A DNA stretch of 64,000 bases from Microbacteriaceae bacterium PS02344 (GTDB taxonomy: Bacteria > Actinomycetota > Actinomycetes > Actinomycetales > Microbacteriaceae), in assembly GCA_029959905.1 (NCBI GenBank), contig JASCNZ010000010.1:1-64000 (forward strand), given 5' to 3'. A program made the position numbers and the translations under genes. The notes below the pieces were generated by a model. That model saw only the letters and a list, made by a program, of their open reading frames with translations. It was not told where the DNA came from and did not search any database. The number at the start of each line of letters is the position of its first letter. Position 1 is the first letter of the stretch. Below, one piece after another: positions 37,500 to 48,710 of the stretch.

Positions 37500-38915
37500 A
37501 TGGCCCAGTACACCAAGCATCCGGCAGCGCCCGCGCCGACCGCCCCCGAGCGCGAGTCGACGGGCCATCTGCTGTTGCGCGGCTACGTCATCGTCATCAT
37601 CTTCGCGACGTTCTCGCACAGCGCGATCTACAACCTGGTCGGGCGCACCGGTGCCGCTGCCGTGCTCGTCGTGCTCACCCTGTCGACACTCGCGATCGGC
37701 GTGCCCCTCCTCGCGCGCAACCGCCCTCAGCCCTTCCGCTGGCGGCGCCTCCCGTGGAGCGCGGTGGCGTACACGGCACTGGCACTGGTGTCCGTCGCAT
37801 GGTCGCAGTGGCGCGTGCCGACCATCGTCACCGGCCTGCTGCTCGCCGCCGTCACGGTGAACGGGCTCTTCATCGCCCATGTCCTGACCTGGCGCGAGAT
37901 CGTCCGCGCCCTCTCGTCGGCGTTCAAGTGGATCCTGGGACTCTCGCTCGCCCTGGAGCTGTGGGTCTCGCTCGTGGTGCACGGACCCCTGCTGCCGAAC
38001 TTCTTCGACCGCCCAGACGGCGAGATCGACCCGCAGTGGTACTGGGTGCGCGACAACCTGCTCGACGGCGGACGCATCCAGGGCATCGTCGGCAACGCGA
38101 ACGTGCTCGCGATCATCTCCCTGTTCGCGCTCGTCACCTTCGGCGTGCTCTTCGCCGCACGGGCACGCTGGCGCACGACCCTGGCTTTGTGGATGCTGCT
38201 CGCCGCCTACTTCCTCTTCCGCACCGCGTCGGCGACCGCTCTCGTCTGCGCCGCCGTCGCCGCGTTGGCCCTGATCGCGGCCCTCGCCATGCGGCGCGCC
38301 CGCACGCCGAACGCGCGCACCCGCGTCTACGTCATCGCCATCGGCGGATCCGCTGCGGTGATCGCCATCGCGTGGCTCCTGCGCGAGCCGCTCCTCGGCC
38401 TCCTCGGGCGCAGCGCCGATCTGACCGGTCGCTCCGACAAGATCTGGAGCCAGGTGCTCGAGCGGGCCGTGCAGCATCCGATCGCCGGTAACGGATTCTC
38501 GAGCCCCTGGGACGTCGGGGATCCCGCTTTCGCCGGGTGGATCGAGGACCACGGCATCTCCGTGTTCCATGCCCACAACATGTGGCTCGACGTGTTCCTC
38601 CAGCTCGGCGTCATCGGAGTGCTCCTCATGGGCCTCGCCTACGCGGGACTGCTCTGGCGGTCGTGGTTCTTCGCGGTCGACCGTCCGCGCTGGGACCTCG
38701 ACGCCGGTCGCGACTACTCCCCTCTCACCCTGCTGCCGAGCCTCTTCACGATCGTGCTCCTCGTGCAGGGGCTCTCGGAGTCGACGCCCATCATGCTGTG
38801 GGGCTGGCTGCTGCTGGTCGTGCTCACTTTCAAGATCAAGTCCGTCCCCCTGGTCGGGGTGGGAGAACGCGAGCAGGTCATCGAGCGCGGCACGACCGCC
38901 CGGCGGGTGCCGTGA
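37500..38915 (+). CDS. O-antigen ligase/polymerase-like membrane protein 1
   Basis: A 471-residue protein with about ten membrane helices and the Wzy_C/O-antigen ligase pattern: a large loop rich in charged residues, HPIAGNGFSSPW and HAHNMWLDVFLQLG, holding the histidines expected near the active site. Such proteins join or polymerise lipid-linked glycans at the outer membrane face. The stop overlaps the GTG of a second protein of the same type (GTGA), so a tandem pair is expressed together. Confidence 0.85.
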   Translation: MAQYTKHPAAPAPTAPERESTGHLLLRGYVIVIIFATFSHSAIYNLVGRTGAAAVLVVLTLSTLAIGVPLLARNRPQPFRWRRLPWSAVAYTALALVSVAWSQWRVPTIVTGLLLAAVTVNGLFIAHVLTWREIVRALSSAFKWILGLSLALELWVSLVVHGPLLPNFFDRPDGEIDPQWYWVRDNLLDGGRIQGIVGNANVLAIISLFALVTFGVLFAARARWRTTLALWMLLAAYFLFRTASATALVCAAVAALALIAALAMRRARTPNARTRVYVIAIGGSAAVIAIAWLLREPLLGLLGRSADLTGRSDKIWSQVLERAVQHPIAGNGFSSPWDVGDPAFAGWIEDHGISVFHAHNMWLDVFLQLGVIGVLLMGLAYAGLLWRSWFFAVDRPRWDLDAGRDYSPLTLLPSLFTIVLLVQGLSESTPIMLWGWLLLVVLTFKIKSVPLVGVGEREQVIERGTTARRVP

Positions 38916-40210
38916 GCGCAGCGCACCCGCTTGGTCGCCTGCTCGGATCCGTCGAGATGGCGCGAGCATTCACCCTCGCGGTACTGCTCGCCGCGCTGGG
39001 ATCGTTCGCCCTCGAGCGACTGACGTCGACGGTCACGCTCACCACCGTCGTGATCGTGCTGTGCGCGCTCGGCGGCGCCATCCTCTGGGCCCGTCGTGAC
39101 GAACTCTCGCCACTGCGCCTCGCCCCGTTCTCGCTGTACGCGTTCCTCGCGTGGGCACTGCTCAGCCTCATCTGGACCACGGACAAGACCGAGACGCTCC
39201 TCGGATGGCTCGCGTTGTTCGGGTACGCCTTCCTCGCGCTCGTGGTCGGGCACGTGCGCGACACGCTGCAGACCGTTCGCGCCCTCGGCGATGCCCTCCG
39301 CGCGCTGCTCGCCCTCTCGTTGCTGTTGGAGATCGTGTCGGGCATCCTGCTCGACGTCCCGTTCGCGGCGCTGGCGATCGAAGGCCGGATCGCCGAGGGG
39401 GGACCGATCCAGGGCGTGTTCGGAAGCCGCAACATGCTCGGTTTCGTCGCGGTGATCGCGCTCATCACGTTCGTGATCGAATGGCGCACGCGGTCGGTCA
39501 CGCGCGCCGTGGCCGTCCCCTCGATCGCCCTCGGCGCGCTGCTCGCCTTCCTCTCGGCGTCGCCCACCGTCGTGGTCCTCGCAACAGCGGTCGGCGTCGT
39601 GACCGCGGCGCTCACGATCGTGCGGCATGCCCCGCCCGCCCGCCGCGGAATCGTGCAGTGGACGCTGGGCGTACTGGTCGCGCTCTCGCTGGTGGTCGCC
39701 TTCGTGCTGCGTCACCGCATCATCGCCTGGCTCGACGCCGGATCCGATTTCTCGATCCGGGCCACGCTGTGGAACGAGATCCTCGACTTCGTCGCGCTGA
39801 AGCCGATCGAGGGCTGGGGGTGGTTCGGCCCGTGGGCGCGCGGCGAATACCCGTTCACGTACATCAACTTCCTGCTCGACGACCGTCACCAGAGCGCGCT
39901 GAACGCGTTCTTCGACGTTCTCCTCCAGCTCGGCTCGGCGGGGCTGGCCCTGTTCCTCGTGCTCGGCGGGGTGGCCGTGGTGCGGTCATGGCTTGTCGCG
40001 AGTGTGCGACGGTCGGTCGTCTACGCGTGGACGCCGATCGTGTTGATCACGCTCGCCGTGGACTCGATGTTCGAGAGCTTCACCCTGGCCGGGGCCGGAT
40101 GGTTCCTGCTCGTGCTGTGCGCGTTGCGCGCCGGACAGTCGCGGTCGTGGCGCGAGAACATCGACGCCACCCACACGGGGACCATCCCGACCCTGCGATC
40201 GCAGGGCTGA
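38912..40210 (+). CDS. O-antigen ligase/polymerase-like membrane protein 2
   Basis: A 432-residue paralogue-like protein with about ten membrane helices and the ligase-type motif around KPIEGWGWFGPW and the DDRHQSALNAFFDVLLQLG loop, which keeps a histidine at the equivalent place. It is translationally coupled to the first copy, and the two may act as a heteromer or on different acceptors. It converges on galE. Confidence 0.84.
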   Translation: MSAAHPLGRLLGSVEMARAFTLAVLLAALGSFALERLTSTVTLTTVVIVLCALGGAILWARRDELSPLRLAPFSLYAFLAWALLSLIWTTDKTETLLGWLALFGYAFLALVVGHVRDTLQTVRALGDALRALLALSLLLEIVSGILLDVPFAALAIEGRIAEGGPIQGVFGSRNMLGFVAVIALITFVIEWRTRSVTRAVAVPSIALGALLAFLSASPTVVVLATAVGVVTAALTIVRHAPPARRGIVQWTLGVLVALSLVVAFVLRHRIIAWLDAGSDFSIRATLWNEILDFVALKPIEGWGWFGPWARGEYPFTYINFLLDDRHQSALNAFFDVLLQLGSAGLALFLVLGGVAVVRSWLVASVRRSVVYAWTPIVLITLAVDSMFESFTLAGAGWFLLVLCALRAGQSRSWRENIDATHTGTIPTLRSQG

Positions 40211-40213
40211 GGT

Positions 40214-41203
40214 TCAGAGGACCGACGGGAGCTTCTCGGCCCACGCGAGGGCGTCGCGCACGCCGTCGTCGACCGACCGCTCGGCGCGCCACCCGAGCAG
40301 CTCCTCGGCGTGCTCCACGAGGGCGAACGCCCCTGCCTGATCGCCCGGGCGGCGCGGCGCGTCGACCGTGGGCAGCGGCGCTCCCGTCACACGCTCGAAC
40401 GCGGCGACGAGCTCGCGCACCGTCACGCCCTCCCCGGCACCGACGTTGATGACCCGGTACGGAGCGCGGCTCGGCACGATCGCGTCGAATCGCTCGACGG
40501 CGGCGACGTGGGCGAGCGCGAGGTCCCAGACGTGGATGTAGTCACGGATCCCCGAGCCATCGCGCGTCGGCCAATCGACGCCCGTGATGGTGAAGGGAAC
40601 ACCGTCGGCGCGTGCCTGCATGATCTTGCCGAGGGCGTGCGACGGGCGCGGGTTCTGCAGACCGGTGCGCAGCCGCGGGTCGGCACCGATCGGGTTGAAG
40701 TAGCGGAGGGCGATCGCGCGGATGCCGCCGGCGGACGCCGTGTCGGCGAGGATGCGCTCGACCATCGCTTTCGTCATGGCGTACGGGCTCGCGGGGCCGA
40801 GCACGCCCGATTCGTCGACGCCCTCGCCGCTCTCACCGGCGTAGACCGAGGCGGACGAGCTGAACACGATGCGCTCGATGCCCGCCCGACGCAGCCGCTC
40901 GACCAGCACGATCGTCTTGCCGACGTTCGTGTCGTAGTACCCCAGCGGGTCGGCCACGGACTCCGGCACGACGATCCGAGCGGCGCAATGCACCACGGCA
41001 TCGATGTCGGGGTGCTCCGAGAGCACGCGATCGAGCACGGCGGCGTCCGCGATGTCGCCGACGTACAGCGGGCGCCCGTCTGCGAACGCGCGAAGCCCGG
41101 TCGACAGGTCGTCGAGAACCACGGGTTCGTGACCCGCCTCCTCGCAGGCCGTCGCCACGGTCGAGCCGATGTACCCGGCGCCGCCGGTGATCAATACCTT
41201 CAT
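40214..41203 (-). CDS. galE: UDP-glucose 4-epimerase
   Basis: A 329-residue extended SDR enzyme: NAD loop GGAGYIG at 7-13, catalytic S-S around 115-118, Y141 and K145 (YAMTK). It interconverts UDP-glucose and UDP-galactose and so supplies UDP-galactopyranose for the mutase encoded 4 kb away. The start at 41203 is taken because TAGGAT lies 7 nt upstream; an ATG at 41212 (MLPMKVL) would start inside the promoter region. Confidence 0.93.
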   Translation of the reverse strand: MKVLITGGAGYIGSTVATACEEAGHEPVVLDDLSTGLRAFADGRPLYVGDIADAAVLDRVLSEHPDIDAVVHCAARIVVPESVADPLGYYDTNVGKTIVLVERLRRAGIERIVFSSSASVYAGESGEGVDESGVLGPASPYAMTKAMVERILADTASAGGIRAIALRYFNPIGADPRLRTGLQNPRPSHALGKIMQARADGVPFTITGVDWPTRDGSGIRDYIHVWDLALAHVAAVERFDAIVPSRAPYRVINVGAGEGVTVRELVAAFERVTGAPLPTVDAPRRPGDQAGAFALVEHAEELLGWRAERSVDDGVRDALAWAEKLPSVL

Positions 41204-41210
41204 CGGCAGC

Positions 41211-41216
41211 ATCCTA
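41211..41216 (-). promoter_or_regulatory. -10 element of galE (leaderless)
   Basis: TAGGAT on the minus strand, 7 nt before the ATG at 41203. Confidence 0.5.
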
Positions 41217-41350
41217 TCCGCCGCCCCCTTCCGCGCCCGGTGACGCTCCGCGGAACCGCAGGTGGCGGAGGGTAGGCTGGCTACTGCTCATCGACTCCCC
41301 CGCCTTTCGTGAGGAAGGCGCGCGGCGCCAGAATCCCGGAGATCCCACAC

Positions 41351-42310
41351 GTGACGCACGCCCCCTCCTTCGACCCGCATGCGGCGACGATCGTCGTCGT
41401 CACTTACAACCGCTCCCACCTCCTGAGCGGACTGCTCACCAGCATCACCGCGATGGAGCCGAAGCCGGGTCGCGTCGTCATCATCGACAACGCCTCGTCG
41501 GACGACACCACCCAGGTGGTCGACTCGTTCCGCCCGACCATCGGCACCGAGGTGGTCTATCGACGACTCGAGACCAACACCGGCGGGTCGGGTGGTTTCA
41601 GCGAGGGCATGCGCACCGCGTACGAGCTCGGCTCAGAGTGGATCTGGATGATGGACGACGACGTCGAGGTGCTCCCGGACGGGCTCGCCCGCATGGGCGC
41701 CTGGGCGCCGCGATTCAAGAGCATCCAGGGACGCCGCTACGACTACGACGGCAGCGAGTTCTACTGGCAGTACCGCATCGCCGAACGCATGGGCATACCG
41801 ATCCCGTTCGCACCGTCGGGCTTCGACGAGTCCGGGTTCAAAGAGATGAACAGCGGATGCTTCGAGGGCATGTTCATCCACCGATCGATCGTGCAGCGCA
41901 TCGGCCTGCCCGACCCCCGGTTCTTCATCTACTGGGACGACCAGATGTACGGGTGGCTGGCCTCGCGCCTCACCACGGCCGTCATCGTCGACGAGTTCGT
42001 GCTGCGTCGCACTCGCGAGATCAAGCAGTGGGACATGGGCATCCGCCACATGAATGCGTCGAGCAATGCCTACCGCTTCTACATCATGCGCAACCGCGCG
42101 TACATCAAGCACTACTACCGCGCCCACGGCGTCTACAACCCGGTGCTTTTCGGGCTCGGCACCGCGATGACGTTCGCCAAGGAGCTCATCCGCCTCTTCT
42201 TCGTCGAGCGCACGGTGCGGGGCACCAGCAATCTCTTCCGCGGGTTGCGCGAGGGCGGACGCATCGGCCGCGACCGCACCTGGCAGCCCATGGCACCGTT
42301 GGAGGCATGA
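41351..42310 (+). CDS. GT2 glycosyltransferase, galactofuranosyltransferase-like
   Basis: A 319-residue GT-A enzyme similar to the galactofuranosyltransferase GlfT1 group: the opening VVVTYN, a DNASSDD nucleotide-binding segment, the metal-binding DDD at 102-104, and FIYWDDQMYGWLASR with WDD at 195-197. The acceptor-region histidine falls in IRHMNASSN near 233. Together with glf it points to galactofuranose in the glycan; linkage and acceptor are unknown. GTG at 41351 has GGAG upstream. The next gene starts 2 bp behind. Confidence 0.83.
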   Translation: MTHAPSFDPHAATIVVVTYNRSHLLSGLLTSITAMEPKPGRVVIIDNASSDDTTQVVDSFRPTIGTEVVYRRLETNTGGSGGFSEGMRTAYELGSEWIWMMDDDVEVLPDGLARMGAWAPRFKSIQGRRYDYDGSEFYWQYRIAERMGIPIPFAPSGFDESGFKEMNSGCFEGMFIHRSIVQRIGLPDPRFFIYWDDQMYGWLASRLTTAVIVDEFVLRRTREIKQWDMGIRHMNASSNAYRFYIMRNRAYIKHYYRAHGVYNPVLFGLGTAMTFAKELIRLFFVERTVRGTSNLFRGLREGGRIGRDRTWQPMAPLEA

Positions 42311-42311
42311 G

Positions 42312-42920
42312 ATGACTGAACAGCCCGATGTGCGGTGGGCGCCCATGGAACCCGCGCCTCGCAATCGCCGGCGCCTGTGGCTCGTCATCGGCCTCGTGGT
42401 AGCGGCTCTGCTCATCGTCTGCATCCTGCTGGTCGTCTTCCTGCCGCGCAGTGACGCTCCGGATGCCGGGAGCACGCCTTCGCCTTCTCCATCGTCGTCC
42501 GACGGCGCGCAGCCGGACTCCTCGCCGTCGCCGCTGCCGAGCGGCGCACCGTCCGCGAGTCCCGAGCCTTCCACCCCTGCGGCAGAGAATCCTCCGGTGC
42601 CCGAGGCGCCCTCCATCGAGGCGTTCCGCACTCAGGTGAGCGGCTGGCTCACGGATGCACCGCGGGGTCTGGACATCGTCGCCGGCTCCTCCGGGCAGGA
42701 CGCGTTGCCCGTGCTCGACACGCTGCAGGAGGACGCCCAGCGTCTCTCCGACGCGCAGCCGCCGACCGCCATCGATCCGCAATGGCGGGACGCGGTCGCC
42801 GAGTACGCGCAGCGACTGGCCGACCTGCGCAGCGCGATCACCGGCGGTTCGGCCCCCGCCGGCTCCGTCGACGCCGCACGCGGCTCGGTGCAGGAGATGC
42901 GCGCGCTCGTCGGCATCTGA
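42312..42920 (+). CDS. Membrane-anchored low-complexity protein, unknown function
   Basis: A 202-residue protein with one membrane helix (about 22-43), a Pro/Ser/Ala-rich extracellular linker (about 50-98) and a small helical domain (about 103-202). The layout is of a cell-surface anchored protein. I do not recognise the domain. Its ATG follows the glycosyltransferase stop by one base and uses GGAGG within that gene's end, so the two are coupled. Confidence 0.65.
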   Translation: MTEQPDVRWAPMEPAPRNRRRLWLVIGLVVAALLIVCILLVVFLPRSDAPDAGSTPSPSPSSSDGAQPDSSPSPLPSGAPSASPEPSTPAAENPPVPEAPSIEAFRTQVSGWLTDAPRGLDIVAGSSGQDALPVLDTLQEDAQRLSDAQPPTAIDPQWRDAVAEYAQRLADLRSAITGGSAPAGSVDAARGSVQEMRALVGI

Positions 42921-42927
42921 CCGAAGG

Positions 42928-42970
42928 CGAGCCGCGACGGCTGCGTCCGGGGGCGTACCGGCGCGGCTCG
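42928..42970. terminator. Weak hairpin between convergent genes
   Basis: A 9-bp inverted repeat (CGAGCCGCG with its complement) with a 25-nt loop in the 57-bp gap between the 42312 gene and wzt. The long loop makes it doubtful. Confidence 0.3.
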
Positions 42971-42977
42971 GATCGGC

Positions 42978-43715
42978 TCAGCCGTTGTTGTAGTCAGCGT
43001 TGTACCGCTCGAGCACGTCTGCGATCGGGGCATCCAGCACGAGACCGCCCTTGTCGAGGTAGAGACCCCGCGTGCAGAAGCGGCGCAGGTCGCGCTCGTT
43101 GTGACTCACGAAGAACAGGGTGCGACCATCGGCGAGCAACTCGTCGATGCGCTTGTAGCACTTCTCGCGGAACGCCTTGTCGCCCACCGCCAGCACCTCG
43201 TCGACGAGCAGGATCGGCTCGTCGAGCTGCGAGACGACCGAGAACGCGAGACGCACCTTCATACCGTTCGACAGGTGCTTGTAGGGAGTGTCTTCGAAGC
43301 CGGCGAGTTCGGCGAAGCCGATGATGTCGTCGTACCGCCGGGATACCTCGTCGCGCGACATCCCATGCAGTCCCGCCGTCAGGCGCACGTTCTCGCGCAC
43401 GGTGAGGTCGCCGACGAAGCCACCGGTGATCTCGATGAGGGGCGCGACGCCGCCGTTCACCTCGACATGCCCTTCGTCCGGCAGCAGCACGCCCGCGACC
43501 AGGCGGAGCAGGGTGGACTTACCCTGACCGTTGCGCCCGACCACGCCGATCGATTCCCCCGGCGCGACGGTGAACGACACGTCCCGGAGGGCCCAGAATT
43601 CGCCGGGGCGCGAACGCCGTGAGGCACCCGCGAACAGGTCCTTGAAGCTCCGGCTCCCCCGGCGGTTGCGGCGGAAGTGCACGCCGAGATCCTGGACGAT
43701 GATCGCGGGGCCCAT
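42978..43715 (-). CDS. wzt: Polysaccharide ABC transporter ATP-binding protein (Wzt, short)
   Basis: A 245-residue ABC ATPase of the Wzt/TagH group. Walker A GRNGQGKST is at 60-68, followed by the signature LSNGMKVRLAF, Walker B ILLVDEVLAVGD and an HNERDL switch. An N-terminal extension with Arg/Ser is typical. No C-terminal glycan-binding domain is present, unlike the second Wzt in this window. It follows the permease with a one-base overlap, forming an exporter that moves a lipid-linked polymer out of the cytoplasm. Confidence 0.91.
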   Translation of the reverse strand: MGPAIIVQDLGVHFRRNRRGSRSFKDLFAGASRRSRPGEFWALRDVSFTVAPGESIGVVGRNGQGKSTLLRLVAGVLLPDEGHVEVNGGVAPLIEITGGFVGDLTVRENVRLTAGLHGMSRDEVSRRYDDIIGFAELAGFEDTPYKHLSNGMKVRLAFSVVSQLDEPILLVDEVLAVGDKAFREKCYKRIDELLADGRTLFFVSHNERDLRRFCTRGLYLDKGGLVLDAPIADVLERYNADYNNG

Positions 43716-44509
43716 CACAGCTCCTTCAGGACGGGGCGTTCCATCGCCCGGAACACCCAGATGCCGAGGCCGAGGATCGCGAAGCTCATCAGCACGCTGA
43801 CGATGAGGGTGAACGCGTTCCACTGGTCGGGGAAGAAGGGCATCCGGTAGAGCATGAAGATCCCCGCGAGCGGGTTGAAGGCGCCGAGGGTCTGGAACAT
43901 CCCCGGCAGGTCCGTGACGTTGTAGATGATGGGGGTCGCATAGAACATGGCCCGCAGAATGAGTGCGGTCGTGCGCTCCAGATCGACGAACATCACGCAG
44001 AGCGGGGCCACCAGGAGTCCGAGACCGACGAGCAGCACGGTCTGCAGGACCATGGCGACCGGCATCCAGAGCAGCCCCCACCCGACCTCCGTGCCCGGGG
44101 CGAAGACGACGAACAGCACCAGCACGGGAAGGGAGAAGAGATACTCGATGCCCTTGCTGAGCACGATCCGATTGACCCAGATCGTGCGCGGGATCGACGT
44201 GGACCGCACGAGTCGTGCGTCCTTCTTGAATGCCCGCGTGAAATCGGACACCGACGAGTTGAACCACACCCACGGCAGCAGGGCGCTGATGAGGAACACG
44301 ATGTACGGCTCTTCACCCACGTCGCGGTGGAAGATCTGGGTGAAGACGAACCAGTAGATCCCGCTCATCACGAGCGGGTCCAGAACCGACCAGAGGTAGC
44401 CGAGGAAGCTCGTCGAATAACGGACCTTGAGGTCGCGCGCGGAGAGCAGCCACAGCGAATGTAGATATCGCCGGGGCGTTCCCGGCGCCCCGACAGCAGC
44501 GTGACTCAC
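43715..44509 (-). CDS. wzm: Polysaccharide ABC transporter permease (Wzm)
   Basis: A 264-residue ABC-2-type permease with six membrane helices and the usual opening RDLKVRYSTSFLGYLWSVLDPL. It pairs with the ATPase encoded right behind it. The GTG at 44509 is preferred: TAGACT stands 7 nt before it, and that hexamer begins with the TAG stop of glf. A longer frame upstream is not supported. It probably exports the galactofuranose-containing glycan, given its place next to glf. Confidence 0.89.
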   Translation of the reverse strand: MSHAAVGAPGTPRRYLHSLWLLSARDLKVRYSTSFLGYLWSVLDPLVMSGIYWFVFTQIFHRDVGEEPYIVFLISALLPWVWFNSSVSDFTRAFKKDARLVRSTSIPRTIWVNRIVLSKGIEYLFSLPVLVLFVVFAPGTEVGWGLLWMPVAMVLQTVLLVGLGLLVAPLCVMFVDLERTTALILRAMFYATPIIYNVTDLPGMFQTLGAFNPLAGIFMLYRMPFFPDQWNAFTLIVSVLMSFAILGLGIWVFRAMERPVLKEL

Positions 44510-44519
44510 GATGTCGAGT

Positions 44520-46400
<1,881 letters not shown>

Positions 46401-46404
<4 letters not shown>

Positions 46405-47537
46405 TTCAGGAGGTTCCGCGAAGCCATCTCATCGAGCGAACGCTGGTACGTGTCGCCCTCGACGGGCTGGGTCAGCACCCACTCCACGAACTGCCGCACG
46501 CCGTCCTCGAAGGCGACCGACGGCGTGAATCCGAGGACAGTGGCGAGGCGCGTGGTGTCCGCGACGTTATGGCGGATGTCGCCCAGGCGGTAGTTGCCCG
46601 AGACGCGCGTAGGGACCTCCGTACCGAAGGCGTCGAAAAGGGTGCGCACGACGTCGTTCACCGTCGTGGCCACCCCGGAGCCGACGTTGAACACCCCGCC
46701 TGCGGCCTCGGGATGCGTGACCGCCAGGAAGGTTGCCTCGACCACATCGTCGATGTAGACGAAGTCGCGACTCTCGAGGCCATCCTCGAAGATGTTGATG
46801 TCTTTACCCTGACGGATGAGGGTCGAGAAGATCGAGAGGATGCCCGTGTACGGGTTCTTCAGCGACTGTCCGGGCCCGTAGACGTTCTGATAGCGAAGTG
46901 CGACCGGCGCCACCCCGATCGTCGGACCGACGGTCGTGATCAAGGCCTCCTGCATCTGCTTGGTGATGCCGTAAACCGACGAGGGGTGCAGCTTGGCCTG
47001 CTCGTCGGTCGGAATGAGGCGCAGCTCTCGACCGTGGACGTCGAAGACGCGGAAGTCTCCCCTCGACATCGTCTCGTCGGAGCGGTGAGGCGGATAGACG
47101 ACCTCGCCCTCGGGCGTCTCGTATGCCCCCTCTCCGTAAATGGATCGCGAGGAGGCGACGACGATCCGGTGCACCGAGTGCTGTTCATTGGTGAGGAGGT
47201 CGAGCAGCTTGGCCGTACCCCCCACGTTGACGTCGGCGTACCGATCGATCTCGTACATCGACTGTCCCGTTCCCGTCTCGGCGGCGAGGTGGACGACCAC
47301 GGTCGCGCCCTGCAGCGCCTGACGCAGCGCGCTGGGATCGGTGACCGACCCATGGATGACGTCGGCGACCCCGTCGAGCGACCGAAGGAGCGGAGACGAC
47401 TGCTCGGGATCCGCACCATGCACCTGCGGGATGAGCGCGTCGAGCACGGTGACGGTGTGGCCGCCCTCCACCAGACGGCGGGCCAATCGGGACCCGATGA
47501 AACCAGCACCGCCGGTGATGAGGACGTGTTCGTTCAT
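46401..47537 (-). CDS. NAD-dependent sugar-nucleotide epimerase (SDR)
   Basis: A 378-residue extended SDR: GGAGFIG at 9-15, catalytic S129-S130 region, Y189 and K193 (VYGITK), and the ALRYQNVYGPGQSL segment. That segment and the extended loop (about 130-185) are like dTDP-L-rhamnose 4-epimerases, which make dTDP-6-deoxy-L-talose; other UDP-sugar epimerases cannot be excluded. Its stop overlaps the start of the acyltransferase pseudogene. The 158-bp gap to the divergent GT2 gene holds no gene. Confidence 0.85.
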
Positions 47538-47683
47538 GGCGAGGAGTGCTCCAGTCGTGCGGTCGGAAGGCGCTTCGCATCACGGTGCGAGCGAGCAAGG
47601 GATCTGCGCCGATTCTAGGGTACGGTGCACGGCTCAGCGGGAGCGCGTGGAGCAGGCGCATGAGACGGCGCGCGCCTGCCGGA

Positions 47684-47689
47684 TAGGAT
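47684..47689 (+). promoter_or_regulatory. -10 element of the 47697 GT2 gene (leaderless)
   Basis: TAGGAT, 7 nt before the ATG at 47697. Confidence 0.5.
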
Positions 47690-47696
47690 CGAGGCG

Positions 47697-48710
47697 ATGT
47701 CCGCTGATCGCACCCCTCCGAACCTAACGGTCTCGGTGATCGTCCCCGTCTTCGATGCCGCCGCCCATCTTGAGGCGTGCGTGACGTCGATCCTCGCGCA
47801 GACGCACACGGATCTCGAGGTGATCCTGGTGGACGACGGATCCCGAGACGGATCTGGCGAACTCTGCGACCGCCTCGCGGAGAGGGACGAACGGGTGCGT
47901 GTCATCCATCAGCCCAACGGCGGTATCGGAGCCGCGCAGAATGCAGGCCTCGACCTCGCGAGCGGTGCGTTCGTGACGTTCTGCGACAACGACGACCTCA
48001 TGAGTCCGCACCTCGTCGAGAGATTGCTCGAGATCCTCACCGCTGCCGACGCCGACATGAGCTGCTGCCGATGGTACAACGTCGGTGCCAGCGCGGCCGC
48101 GGAGGCCCTGGCACGACACAGCGGCGATGCTCCCGGCGATGTCCTCGTCTTCCAGAACGCGGCGCAGAGCTACCAGACGGTGTTCAGCGTTGCACTGCGG
48201 AGGCTCGCCCGTCAGGAACTTCGATACTTCAGCGAGGCGAACTGGGGCAAACTGTACCGCGCGGAACTCTTCGACGGGATCAGATTCCCCATAGGTCGTT
48301 TCGCGCAGGATGTCGCCGTCGCCATGGATCTGTACCTTCGCGTGCGACGCGTTGCGTCCTGCACCGACCGCCTCTATTTCTGGTTGCAACGGGGAGACAG
48401 CGTGTCCCATTCGCTACGGTCGGCGTCCTACTACCGAGACATCGTCGCAGCGCATTCCCGCTCCTTCGACGCCGCGCTCGATAACGCTATCCTGCCCGCG
48501 CGGGCCTACTACGGCCTGACCGCACTGCGGTTCGAGCGCGCGCAGGCGCACACTTCTGCTGAGCGCGCCGCGTACCTGGCGGACCGTCGCGAGGTACGCG
48601 CGCGTCGTCGTCGTCTCCGTCTTCGCCAGCGCCTGGCTTGCGAGGCTCTGCTCCTGATGCGGCGTGCCGAGGTCTTCGTGTATGACAGGACCGTGCACCG
48701 CCGACGGTGA
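47697..48710 (+). CDS. GT2 glycosyltransferase
   Basis: A 337-residue GT-A enzyme. The family opening VSVIVPVFDA, nucleotide-binding DDGS at 46-49, and metal-binding DND at 97-99 are visible, with the QPNGGIGAAQNAGL segment between. The Arg-rich C-terminus (about 290-337) suggests membrane association through charge. Donor sugar unknown. It has its own promoter and abuts the convergent flippase-like gene with no gap. Confidence 0.88.
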   Translation: MSADRTPPNLTVSVIVPVFDAAAHLEACVTSILAQTHTDLEVILVDDGSRDGSGELCDRLAERDERVRVIHQPNGGIGAAQNAGLDLASGAFVTFCDNDDLMSPHLVERLLEILTAADADMSCCRWYNVGASAAAEALARHSGDAPGDVLVFQNAAQSYQTVFSVALRRLARQELRYFSEANWGKLYRAELFDGIRFPIGRFAQDVAVAMDLYLRVRRVASCTDRLYFWLQRGDSVSHSLRSASYYRDIVAAHSRSFDAALDNAILPARAYYGLTALRFERAQAHTSAERAAYLADRREVRARRRRLRLRQRLACEALLLMRRAEVFVYDRTVHRRR

